NCBI GenBank assembly: GCA_020061125.1
Contig: JAGUYV010000032.1
Location: forward strand, 1 to 8,588
Source: a bacterium
GTDB lineage: Bacteria; UBP15; UBA6099; DSWB01
DNA: 8,588 nt
Direction: 5' to 3'
Part shown: piece after piece, positions 1 to 6,474 of the stretch
How the letters are laid out: every line of letters begins with the position of its first letter
How positions within the stretch are numbered: the stretch's first letter is position 1
Notes under the pieces: generated by a model
Told to the model about the DNA's origin: nothing
The model's database searches: none
Seen by the model: the letters and a program-made list of their open reading frames with translations, nothing else
Position numbers and translations under genes: made by a program

Positions 1-621
1 CATGGCCATACCCGCGGCCGCGCCCGCGGCCCCGGCGCGCGCGCCGCCCGGCGACTCCAGAAACCGCAGATAGAACCAGTACGCCGCAAAGGTGAGCATG
101 GCCGCGCCCATGTCCACCGTGGCCAAAGACGCATGCGCGGCCGCCTCGGGCAGAAAACAGAACAAGACCAGGGCCGCGCAGCCCGCAAGTTCGCCGTAAA
201 GAGACCGGGCGGCAGCGAAAACCAGCAGTGCGCACAGCGCGCCCAGAGCCGCCGCCATCATGCGCGGCCAGAAGAACAGCGCGTGGTACCGGTCCATGTT
301 GCGCCGCATGAAATCCCACGAAAACGCGTATTTCAAATCCTGCGCAAATGCCTCGGATTCGTAGTCCGCGGCGGGTTTCAGAACGAGCAGGGGCAGGGCC
401 TGGAACGCGCGCACAAGGGGCGGGCTGCCCTGATGGTCCAGGTGCGCGCTGCCGGTTTGCAGCACGCTCAACCCCGCGGGGACATGCACATATTCGTCCG
501 CGGTCACGGAATTGATTCTGGCGCAATACGCGGCGTGGGCGAAAAAGAACAGCAGGCATGCCGCCACGGCCGCGATCATGGCGCGGGGCAGGGGCGTGTG
601 GGGTTGCGTGGTTTCCGGCAC
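1..621 (-). CDS. GT39/ArnT-like membrane glycosyltransferase, N-terminal part (runs off left edge)
   Basis: 207 codons are visible and the C-terminus lies beyond the left edge. The protein looks like a GT39/PMT-type polyprenyl-phosphate-sugar-dependent glycosyltransferase (dolichyl-P-mannose mannosyltransferase/ArnT superfamily), an integral membrane enzyme that moves a sugar from a lipid carrier to an acceptor on the outer face of the inner membrane. Seen: a first membrane span at about residues 15-34; then the first-loop signature with acidic pair D42-E43, H46, PAGL at 48-51 and the PPL motif at 67-69; a second span around 114-138; and an ...ASLATVD... helix around 163-170, typical of the family. 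I chose the GTG at 621, which gives a short cytosolic tail before the first span. No clear ribosome binding site is visible; ATG at 579 is the alternative. It lies 79 bp downstream of the radical SAM gene on the same strand and may be cotranscribed. The acceptor and sugar cannot be told from this fragment. Confidence 0.78.
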   Translation of the reverse strand, partial: MPETTQPHTPLPRAMIAAVAACLLFFFAHAAYCARINSVTADEYVHVPAGLSVLQTGSAHLDHQGSPPLVRAFQALPLLVLKPAADYESEAFAQDLKYAFSWDFMRRNMDRYHALFFWPRMMAAALGALCALLVFAAARSLYGELAGCAALVLFCFLPEAAAHASLATVDMGAAMLTFAAYWFYLRFLESPGGARAGAAGAAAGMAM

Positions 622-700
622 GAATACATCATGGCATGAAACCGGAGATAGAGCAACAAAGGCCGGGTGTGAAATCGTGCAAATGAGAGGTGCGGAAAAG

Positions 701-2176
701 TTAATCGGCGGCCGCGCGCTCCGCGCCGCCCTTGAACAGGCCGCTCAACTTGCTCGCCACCCGGAATGCGAACACATCCAGGGGAATGTAGAGCGCGAGC
801 AGGCTCTTGGGCATGTTGCGGCGCAGCAGCGATGTGATGCGCAGATAGAATGCAAGGAACTTGTACTGCTTCACGAGCAGGGCGCGGGGCTGTTCGTCGT
901 AGATGGGCACCGTGGGCAGATTGGGCATGCCGTCCCGGTACGGGGCGTACCAGTGGAAGCCCTCGGGAAGCACGCGCTTTTCGTGGGCGTAGGTGTCTAT
1001 GATGGTGCCGGGGTACACGCGCAGAATCTGCGTGGAGATGAAAGTGGCCTTAAGGGACAGGGCCTTGAGAAAGGTGCGGCGCAGGCCCGCGGGGTCGTCT
1101 CCGGGCAGGCCGATGAGCAGGTATATCTGCGCCTGCTTCACGCCGCTGCGGATGGCCTTGTCAATGAAATGCCTGGCCTTCTGGTAGTTCACCTTGCGGT
1201 GGATGAGCTTGTATGTGTTGGGGTTGAAGGTTTCGAGGCCGAAGTTGAGCTGCTGGCACCCGCTGCGGCCCATTTCCTCGAGCAACTCGTCGTTGAGGCT
1301 GTCGAAGCGCACGCTGGTGATCCACTTGAGCCAGGGGGTCTTCTCGCGGAACAGTTTCATGAGCTTGAGCGCGCGGTCCTTGTTGACCAGGAACTCGTCG
1401 TCGTAGAAGAAAATCACATCGTAGCCGTAGGTGTCGTGGATGTGCGTGATGCGCTCGATGACTTTTTCCGCGGAGAGTTGCGTGGATTTGCGGCCCCAGA
1501 AATGAGTGGCGCTGCAGTAGGCGCAGCCGAAGGGGCAGCCGCGGTTGGTGTTGACCTGCGTGCAGCGGTTTTTGTAGGGGCGGGCGCTGGGGTAGGCGCG
1601 CATGTCAATGAGGTGCCGGGCCGGGGGCGGCAGGGAATCCAGATCCTGCACGCGCGGCGGGCGGTCGTTGACCGCGATCCCGCCGTCGCGCCGGTACGCA
1701 ATGCCGGGGACTTCGGACAGGGGTTTGCCGTCCAGCAATTCGCGGATCACGGCTTCGCCCTCGCCGACGGCCACCAGATCCACGGCCGTGTGCCGCAGGG
1801 TGTCTTCCCATGTGAAGCTCACATGCGGGCCGCCCACGATGATCCAGATTTTCGGGCGCCGTTTCTTAATCTCGGCCGCCAGGAGCTGCATGTCGAACCG
1901 GGTTTCGGTGAAGCAGGTGATGCACAGCAGGTCCGGGTCCGCGGCCAGAATCGTGTCCGCGGCTTTTTCGATGGAATCGCGCTTGAGGGCCGCGTCGTAA
2001 ACCGTGACATGTTTGCCCATGGCCTCGGCGGTTCCGGCAAGGTACAGCAGGCCCAGGGGCGGATAGTATGAGGCGAACTGCGGGTTGATGGTGCTTGGCG
2101 CGACGCAGAAAAACACGCGGGTCACGCCGTCGAGCCTGGTGTCCGGGGTTGTGAGCGTTTCGTGCGTTTGGGTCAT
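701..2176 (-). CDS. B12-binding-domain radical SAM protein
   Basis: A 491-residue protein with the layout of cobalamin-binding radical SAM enzymes (class B-type methyltransferase/BchE-like group). Seen: N-terminal Rossmann-like B12-binding region, about residues 18-150, including YYPPLGLLYLAG (38-49), GGPH (115-118) and GEGE (138-141). The radical SAM core follows, with its cluster-binding cysteines C214, C218 and C221 in GCPFGCAYC; then FFYDDEF (256-262) and QLNFGLET (309-316). The C-terminal region carries aromatic and basic residues and may touch the membrane. Family knowledge: the core cleaves S-adenosylmethionine on a [4Fe-4S] cluster to make a 5'-deoxyadenosyl radical, and many members methylate or rearrange lipids, natural products or tetrapyrroles. 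The substrate here is unknown. AAAAGGA lies 4 nt before the ATG and supports this start. The downstream neighbour is a GT39 enzyme, which hints at envelope glycolipid or hopanoid-type chemistry, but that is inference. Confidence 0.9.
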   Translation of the reverse strand: MTQTHETLTTPDTRLDGVTRVFFCVAPSTINPQFASYYPPLGLLYLAGTAEAMGKHVTVYDAALKRDSIEKAADTILAADPDLLCITCFTETRFDMQLLAAEIKKRRPKIWIIVGGPHVSFTWEDTLRHTAVDLVAVGEGEAVIRELLDGKPLSEVPGIAYRRDGGIAVNDRPPRVQDLDSLPPPARHLIDMRAYPSARPYKNRCTQVNTNRGCPFGCAYCSATHFWGRKSTQLSAEKVIERITHIHDTYGYDVIFFYDDEFLVNKDRALKLMKLFREKTPWLKWITSVRFDSLNDELLEEMGRSGCQQLNFGLETFNPNTYKLIHRKVNYQKARHFIDKAIRSGVKQAQIYLLIGLPGDDPAGLRRTFLKALSLKATFISTQILRVYPGTIIDTYAHEKRVLPEGFHWYAPYRDGMPNLPTVPIYDEQPRALLVKQYKFLAFYLRITSLLRRNMPKSLLALYIPLDVFAFRVASKLSGLFKGGAERAAAD

Positions 2177-2269
2177 GGCGTCCTTTTCGTGTCAGAGCGG
2201 ATGAGCGCCGCACGGCGCAAAATCAGGAACAGTGCAACGGCGCGCCGTGTTCCGCGGCCCGGGGCCGGG
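2177..2269. other. intergenic gap with two short hairpins, no clear promoter
   Basis: A 93-bp gap between the TPR gene and the radical SAM gene. It holds a GC-only palindrome at 2255-2267 (CGGCC stem, 3-nt loop) directly after the TPR stop codon, and a GCGCC/GGCGC hairpin with a 4-nt loop at 2205-2218. Neither is followed by a T tract on the minus strand, so I do not call an intrinsic terminator. I see no convincing -10/-35 pair, so readthrough from the TPR gene into the radical SAM gene is possible. Confidence 0.4.
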
Positions 2270-4084
2270 TCATTGCTCGCCGTGAATGTAATCCGGTTCG
2301 TTGTGCGCCGTGGACTGCGGGCCGAAAAAGCGCGGCAGCGCAGGCGGCGCGGGTTCCGTCTCGCGCAGGCGGCCGGTTTCCTCGAGCCATGTGCGCACGG
2401 CCCGGGCGCGCGGATCCGTGGGGTATGTGACGCGCAGAAAATATTTGTAGTTTTTTTCCGCCTCGTCCGCGTCGCCCAGTTCGCGGCGGCATTCGGCAAG
2501 GTTGAAGAAAGCGTCGGCCGTCATGTAATTGTCCAGGCCCAGGGACCATCGGATCAGCTTGAGCGCTTCCTCGAAGGCCGAAGCCGCGGCCTCGGTGTGG
2601 CCTGCGGCGCGGTGAGCGGAGGCGAGGTTGTTGTATATTGCGGCCATGCGCAGGGGCGCGGCGTCCGTGGCTTCGCGTTCCACGCGAAGAGCCTGCTCGA
2701 AGTGCTCCACCGCGGCCTGCGCATCGCCTCGCGCGAACAGCAGCGACGCCACATTGTTGAAGTTCGCGCTGTCCGTCTCGATGTCCGATGCGTGCGCCGC
2801 GTCCAGGGCCAGGGCCTGCTTTTGCAGAACCAGGGCCGCGTCCGCGTCTCCCTTGAGTTGCAGGGTTGCGGCCAGGTCGGCCATGAGATCGGCCACGGCG
2901 GGGTGGGCGTTGCCGAGCAGGGACTGCTTCAGAGACAGCGCCCTTGTCAATTCGTCCGCGGCCAGGGACAGGCGCATGCGCTCGCGGTAAGTGATTCCGA
3001 GATAATGCCGGTCACGCGCCGCGGCCAGGCTGCGCGCGCCAAGCGCGCGCTCGTCCACTTCCAGGGCGTGGGAGAGCGCGGATACCGCGTGCTCATAGCG
3101 GTCCGTGGCCAGATAGAGCATGGCCAGGGCTGCGGATGTGGCTGCGTGGTCCGGGTGCTGGCGGCCGAGAAGTTCCTCCTGCGTATCCATGGCGCGCTGG
3201 AGCAGTTGCGCGGCGTAGGCGAAATCCCCGGAAGTGCGCGCCAGGTCCCCGAGGGCGGCGTAGGCGCGCGCGGTCTCCGGATGTTCTTTGCCAAGAACGG
3301 ATTCGAAAATGTGCAGGGCTTCGTAGCCGTAATCCCAGGCGTCGTCGGGCCGTCCCGTGCGTGCGTGGATTGAACTTATGAGCATACATGCGCGCGCCGC
3401 GCGCACGGCGAGCGGGCCTTCAAGCGCCACGGCGCGTTTGAGGTTGTCTTCGAGCAGACCCAGGGCGTCCGAGGCGCGGCCGAAATAATCCTGCACGCGC
3501 ACGCGCTGCAACTGGATGTCCAGGGCCGCCGACTCGCGGTCTTCACCCATGGCGGCGGCGAGCTGGGACGCGGCGTCCAGGAACGAAACCGCCGCCAAAG
3601 GCGCATCCGTGTCCAGCAGCGCGCCGGCCCAGGCCGTGTACAACCGCGCCAGATACGCGCGCTGTTCCGGGGTGCCGGTTTTGAGCAGGGATTCGGCTGT
3701 GGCGAAGGAAGAAAACGCCGCGGGGTAATTCGCGCGCGCCGCGTGGATGCGGCCCAGGCCGAACCACGCCACGGCCTGCACCAGCGGGTTCTGCGCATCG
3801 CGTCCCATCTCCAGGGCCGGGCGCAGGCACGACTCGGCATCAGCGTAGCGCGCCGCGTCAATGTGCCCGAAACCGGCCAGGGCCAGGCTCAAGCCCGCGG
3901 GGTCCGTGGACGCCCAGGTGTCCGCAACCCGGTAATGCGATTCGGAATCCGGAAGGATCGAGCGGATGCCCGGCACGCCCTGGGCGCGCGCGCATGCGGA
4001 CCATGCGAACAAAGCCAGAGCGCAGGCCGCAAAAGCTGGGGCCGCGCGCCGGAGAGTTGTCATGCCGCCGTGCTTCTTCATCAT
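2270..4084 (-). CDS. exported kinesin-light-chain-type TPR repeat protein
   Basis: A 604-residue protein. Seen: a basic N-terminus, a hydrophobic stretch at about residues 13-31 and a signal peptidase I-like site ARA-Q after residue 34, so it is probably exported to the periplasm. Residues from about 62 to 552 are almost all helical tetratricopeptide repeats. The central part is of the kinesin-light-chain type (TPR_10/TPR_12) with a 42-residue period: LG marks recur at 264, 306, 348 and 390, three of them followed by a HP pair. The last about 30 residues are proline-rich and outside the repeats. Such proteins act as scaffolds for protein contacts; no enzymatic domain is visible and the partner is unknown. 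The start is uncertain: ATGs at 4084, 4081 and 4063 all leave a usable signal peptide and none has a good ribosome binding site. Promoter-like TATAAT and a strong hairpin lie just upstream. Confidence 0.85.
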   Translation of the reverse strand: MMKKHGGMTTLRRAAPAFAACALALFAWSACARAQGVPGIRSILPDSESHYRVADTWASTDPAGLSLALAGFGHIDAARYADAESCLRPALEMGRDAQNPLVQAVAWFGLGRIHAARANYPAAFSSFATAESLLKTGTPEQRAYLARLYTAWAGALLDTDAPLAAVSFLDAASQLAAAMGEDRESAALDIQLQRVRVQDYFGRASDALGLLEDNLKRAVALEGPLAVRAARACMLISSIHARTGRPDDAWDYGYEALHIFESVLGKEHPETARAYAALGDLARTSGDFAYAAQLLQRAMDTQEELLGRQHPDHAATSAALAMLYLATDRYEHAVSALSHALEVDERALGARSLAAARDRHYLGITYRERMRLSLAADELTRALSLKQSLLGNAHPAVADLMADLAATLQLKGDADAALVLQKQALALDAAHASDIETDSANFNNVASLLFARGDAQAAVEHFEQALRVEREATDAAPLRMAAIYNNLASAHRAAGHTEAAASAFEEALKLIRWSLGLDNYMTADAFFNLAECRRELGDADEAEKNYKYFLRVTYPTDPRARAVRTWLEETGRLRETEPAPPALPRFFGPQSTAHNEPDYIHGEQ

Positions 4085-4093
4085 GGCGAGAAA

Positions 4094-4116
4094 GCGGCCC
4101 CGGGCCTGCGGGCCGC
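4094..4116 (-). terminator. GC-rich hairpin before the TPR gene; possible weak terminator or attenuator
   Basis: Read on the minus strand: GCGGCCC, a 9-nt loop, then GGGCCGC, followed by only TTT. The 7-bp stem is perfect and all G/C. The T tract is too short for a standard intrinsic terminator. The position, between a TATAAT box and the ATG at 4084, also fits a 5'-leader structure that would limit translation or transcription of the TPR gene. Confidence 0.35.
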
Positions 4117-4123
4117 ATCATTC

Positions 4124-4129
4124 ATTATA
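4124..4129 (-). promoter_or_regulatory. candidate -10 box (TATAAT) upstream of the TPR gene
   Basis: A consensus TATAAT lies on the minus strand, 40 nt before the ATG at 4084 and 16 nt after the methyltransferase stop codon. No matching -35 hexamer is visible at 16-19 nt spacing, so the call rests on the -10 alone. A transcript from here would include the hairpin at 4094-4116. Confidence 0.35.
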
Positions 4130-4144
4130 CACAATCATGGGAGA

Positions 4145-4825
4145 TTAGGATCCGCCGGGCTGCGCGACAAGCACATTCATGGCGCCGCCGTAATAAACAT
4201 GGAACTGGCCGTTCAGCCCGGCTCGGGCGGCGAACCCGCGCAGAGCGTCCCGCGCCATCCAGTCGCGATAGTTCCGGTAGTGAGCGCCCCCGGCCGCGCG
4301 CTCGGCCAGCCAGCATGCGCTCCGGCAGGGCAGAGCTGCAAGACTTGCCTTTAAGGGCAACGCATAATCCATGATCACAATGCGTCCACCGGGGCGCGCC
4401 ACTCGCTGCATCTCCCCAGTGAAGGAAAGCCGCAGCTTTTCCGGGATCTCGTGCAGCGCCAAGCTCATGGATACCAGATCAAAAATCCCGCTCTCGAAAG
4501 GAAGGCGGTCTGCGGAAGCGAGCACAAATTTCAAATTTTCATGCGCCCGCCCGCGCGCTTTGCAGAGCATATGCGGCGACATGTCCGCGGCCACGGCCAA
4601 CGCCCCGCTTTGTGAAAAAAGGAATGCCTGGGCGCCCGTTCCGCCGCACACATCAAGCGCCGTCATGCCCGGCATGGCTTGGGCGCACTCGCTCACGGCG
4701 CGGCGCATTCCCCACAATAGAGGCTCAATGACATAATTGTACACGCGTGCGGCGTTTTTATATGCGGCAATCTGGGGAGGCACCTTCGTTGACAGCAAAG
4801 AGCCGCCAGTCATCACGGCGCCCAT
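4145..4825 (-). CDS. class I SAM-dependent methyltransferase (Methyltransf_11/UbiE-like)
   Basis: A 226-residue Rossmann-fold methyltransferase that would transfer a methyl group from S-adenosylmethionine to an unidentified small molecule or lipid. Seen: motif I LDVCGGTGAQ at 57-66 (glycine-rich SAM loop), AADMSPHML at 79-87 with D81 placed to bind the SAM ribose, ASADRLPF at 103-110 for the adenine region, LALHE at 122-126, and the RPGG turn at 144-147 before a strand IVIMDYA. Length is normal for the UbiE/type-11 group. I chose the ATG at 4825 because it overlaps the stop codon of the upstream gene by one base (TGATG), a typical translational coupling arrangement; ATG at 4813 is the alternative. 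The frame stays open upstream to 5098, but that part overlaps the upstream gene and has no family resemblance. Substrate unknown; quinone, porphyrin or lipid methylation are all possible. Confidence 0.85.
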   Translation of the reverse strand: MGAVMTGGSLLSTKVPPQIAAYKNAARVYNYVIEPLLWGMRRAVSECAQAMPGMTALDVCGGTGAQAFLFSQSGALAVAADMSPHMLCKARGRAHENLKFVLASADRLPFESGIFDLVSMSLALHEIPEKLRLSFTGEMQRVARPGGRIVIMDYALPLKASLAALPCRSACWLAERAAGGAHYRNYRDWMARDALRGFAARAGLNGQFHVYYGGAMNVLVAQPGGS

Positions 4826-5319
4826 CACTGCGCGGTTTCCGGGAGTTCGCACCCGCTGCGCTGGGAGAGATCGGCAAGGGACAGTACGCCGGTAACCTTC
4901 TGTCCGCCGGACACGAACCATGTGGGCAGTTTCTCCACGCCCCTGTCCTTGCACATCTGGAGCACGCCGCCGCCCGCGGGATCCGCGCATTCCACATAGT
5001 CCACATGCTTGAAAGAACTGCTGAATAGCGTCTTTTGCTCCGTGCAGTAGCTGCACCAGGATGCGCCATACATTTTGAAACCCTTTCGGGTCAGGCATTT
5101 GGCGAAATCATCGTATGGCCCCGGCCGCGTGCCGGAATACACCGCCATTCCGCCGAAGATCAGGACGACAATCAGCGCCACACCAGCGGCGATGACGAGA
5201 TTCTGTTTGCCCTTAAGCCCGCCCGCGGGTTTTGCGTCTTTCTCGTAACAGCAACTCTTGTATTTCTTGCCGCTGCCGCACGGGCAAGGGGCGTTCCGGC
5301 TTGTTGCGGTCTCGTTCAT
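4825..5319 (-). CDS. SEC-C motif / single-span / VKOR-type thioredoxin-like fusion protein
   Basis: A 164-residue protein in three parts. Residues 11-24 are a SEC-C zinc-binding motif (PCPCGSGKKYKSCC; ligands C12, C14, C23, C24). A linker with several lysines leads to one membrane span at about 41-61. Residues 68-160 resemble the thioredoxin-like domain found fused to bacterial VKOR: FAKCL at 72-76, MYGASWCSYC with redox pair C89/C92, YVEC with C111, C123, and LPTW with the likely cis-proline P132, ending in SGC (C157). Positive charge before the span predicts SEC-C in the cytoplasm and the redox domain in the periplasm. The likely role is disulfide exchange on exported proteins; a link to the Sec machinery through the SEC-C motif is inference. 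GAGG lies 9 nt before the ATG at 5319 but only 3 nt before the in-frame ATG at 5325, so 5319 is preferred. No VKOR gene is in the window. Confidence 0.82.
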   Translation of the reverse strand: MNETATSRNAPCPCGSGKKYKSCCYEKDAKPAGGLKGKQNLVIAAGVALIVVLIFGGMAVYSGTRPGPYDDFAKCLTRKGFKMYGASWCSYCTEQKTLFSSSFKHVDYVECADPAGGGVLQMCKDRGVEKLPTWFVSGGQKVTGVLSLADLSQRSGCELPETAQ

Positions 5320-5375
5320 GGTCATATACCTCGCATTCAGCCCGGAGCGTGTCCGAGTCCCGATCTTATGGATTC

Positions 5376-5406
5376 ATTATAAAAGCGCTTATTCCCGCCA
5401 TATCAA
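5376..5406 (-). promoter_or_regulatory. candidate sigma-70-type promoter for the thioredoxin/methyltransferase pair
   Basis: On the minus strand TTGATA (5401-5406) and a consensus TATAAT (5376-5381) are separated by 19 nt, slightly longer than ideal. The -35 overlaps the stop codon of the lipoprotein gene. Predicted transcription would start near 5369, giving a leader of about 50 nt. This suggests the pair can be expressed apart from the upstream His/Met-rich unit. Confidence 0.5.
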
Positions 5407-5870
5407 TTCCCGGCGGAAACCATCACCGTGACCATGGTTTCCTGGTCCATCATGTGTCCGCCGCCCATCATGTGTCCGTCGGATGCGCCCGTAATTCCTG
5501 CGTCGAAGTGCATGGTGTGCGTGGCTCCCGCCATCATGGGTTCCGCGGGTGTGAATGTCATCATGGTGTTGCCTTCGCTCCAGGCCGCGGCGCCGGGCAC
5601 GGGCGTTCCGGTCACTGCATCACCGCGATACATATGAACGCGGCTTTCCACCGACGCCGTGTCCATTGGCATGCTGAACTGTACCGCAATCGTGGCCGTG
5701 GCGCCGTTCGCCGGTTCGGGCGCCTGGTTTGCTGAAACGGACAGGATTCTGGGCTGCTGTGCAGCGGCTGGAGCGGACGCAGCCGTGCTTCCTCCTCCGC
5801 ATCCGGCCAGGGTTGCCGCAAATCCTGCTCCCATTAATGCGGCGCATGCGGCAAAAATTGTTTTCAACAT
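5403..5870 (-). CDS. Met-rich lipoprotein with Big_5-like Ig domain
   Basis: A 155-residue predicted lipoprotein. Seen: signal peptide with lipobox LAGC, so C24 would be lipidated; a short Ser/Ala linker; then one Ig-like domain at about 41-153 resembling the bacterial Big_5/SbsA-Ig family, with the typical FSMPMD at 65-70 and TMMTFTPAEPM later. The mature part carries 14 methionines and 5 histidines in about 130 residues, including the cluster HMMGGGHMM at 133-141 near the end of the domain. Such His/Met clusters bind Cu(I) or Ag(I) in known copper proteins, and CopC has a comparable beta-sandwich fold; copper binding here is inference. AAGGAG sits 7 nt before the ATG. The gene lies 37 bp after the His/Met-rich exported protein gene and is probably in its operon. 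Confidence 0.75.
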   Translation of the reverse strand: MLKTIFAACAALMGAGFAATLAGCGGGSTAASAPAAAQQPRILSVSANQAPEPANGATATIAVQFSMPMDTASVESRVHMYRGDAVTGTPVPGAAAWSEGNTMMTFTPAEPMMAGATHTMHFDAGITGASDGHMMGGGHMMDQETMVTVMVSAGN

Positions 5871-5877
5871 GATACGG

Positions 5878-5883
5878 CTCCTT
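5878..5883 (-). promoter_or_regulatory. strong ribosome binding site of the lipoprotein gene
   Basis: AAGGAG on the minus strand, 7 nt before the ATG at 5870. It is among the best Shine-Dalgarno sequences in the window and fixes this start. Confidence 0.75.
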
Positions 5884-5907
5884 GTAATGTGTCGTGATGG
5901 GTGGTTT

Positions 5908-6426
5908 TCAGTGCTGATGCTGCGAATGATCGCCGGAGTCAGGCTGTGAGTGTTCGCTGCCTTGTTCCGTGGACGAGCCGGGGGCAGAGCCGCCCATGTG
6001 TTGCATGTGGCTGCCCATGGAGGAATGCAGTGCGGAAATGGCGCTGTCCAGAAACAGGCCTATGACAGCGCCTGTTGCGGCGTCCACATACAGGGTTGCG
6101 CTGTCCCCGCCGGGCATTTTCACGGGTGTCGCGTAGACCGGCATGCGGCCGAACTGCTCAAGCGCCGTTTCCCCGGCTTCGGCGCCGTGGAGATTTTCGG
6201 CCACGAAATCCTTGGATGTCTGCGTAGCTGTTTCCACCGCAACCAGAACCCCCATGCCGGTCGTGCTCCCGTGCATTTGCTGGTGACCGGATGTTTCGTC
6301 GTCGTGAACCATGGAATGCACCATGGATTTCACTTTTTTGATAGACATGCCCCCGCAGGCGTAAGCCGGCATGCTCACGCTGCCGATTGTGACTGCCGCC
6401 AGAGCCGCCATCGCAATTGTTTTCAT
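5908..6426 (-). CDS. His/Met-rich exported protein, unknown family
   Basis: I do not recognise the family of this 172-residue protein. Seen: a signal peptide with a likely AYA-C cleavage site after residue 23 (Y at -2 argues against a lipobox); a basic-amphipathic stretch with M35, H37, M39 and H41; a middle region whose ATLYVDAATGAVIG (110-123) is reminiscent of a beta-hairpin as in PepSY-like domains; and a C-terminal tail from about 134 dense in histidine and methionine (HSSMGSHMQHM, then HSQHQH at the extreme end). There are 12 histidines in all and 10 methionines in the mature part, so periplasmic metal binding (copper, nickel or zinc) is plausible. The frame is open upstream to 6609, but the ATG at 6426 is chosen because the signal peptide begins there and AAAGGA lies 10 nt before it. 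It is the first gene of a probable operon with the Met-rich lipoprotein. Confidence 0.75.
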   Translation of the reverse strand: MKTIAMAALAAVTIGSVSMPAYACGGMSIKKVKSMVHSMVHDDETSGHQQMHGSTTGMGVLVAVETATQTSKDFVAENLHGAEAGETALEQFGRMPVYATPVKMPGGDSATLYVDAATGAVIGLFLDSAISALHSSMGSHMQHMGGSAPGSSTEQGSEHSQPDSGDHSQHQH

Positions 6427-6474
6427 TTCCGCACCGTCCTTTAAGTTTTTTGCCACAAGGCCGCACTTGTATGA

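Noticed and set aside
512-2071. 519-codon plus-strand open frame opposite the radical SAM gene
   Set aside because: Its translation has no recognisable domain, and the minus-strand frame carries clear B12-binding and CxxxCxxC motifs. Long antisense frames are expected in GC-rich DNA.
2162-3373. 403-codon plus-strand open frame opposite the TPR gene
   Set aside because: Arg/Gly/Val-rich shadow of the minus-strand TPR coding sequence, with no domain and no good ribosome binding site.
4826-5098. N-terminal extension of the methyltransferase frame
   Set aside because: It lies wholly inside the thioredoxin-fusion gene in another frame, and its Arg-rich sequence is unlike any methyltransferase N-terminus.
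5908-6426. Lipoprotein reading of the His/Met-rich protein through C24
   Set aside because: The residues before the cysteine are AYA; tyrosine at -2 does not fit a lipobox, while AYA fits signal peptidase I.
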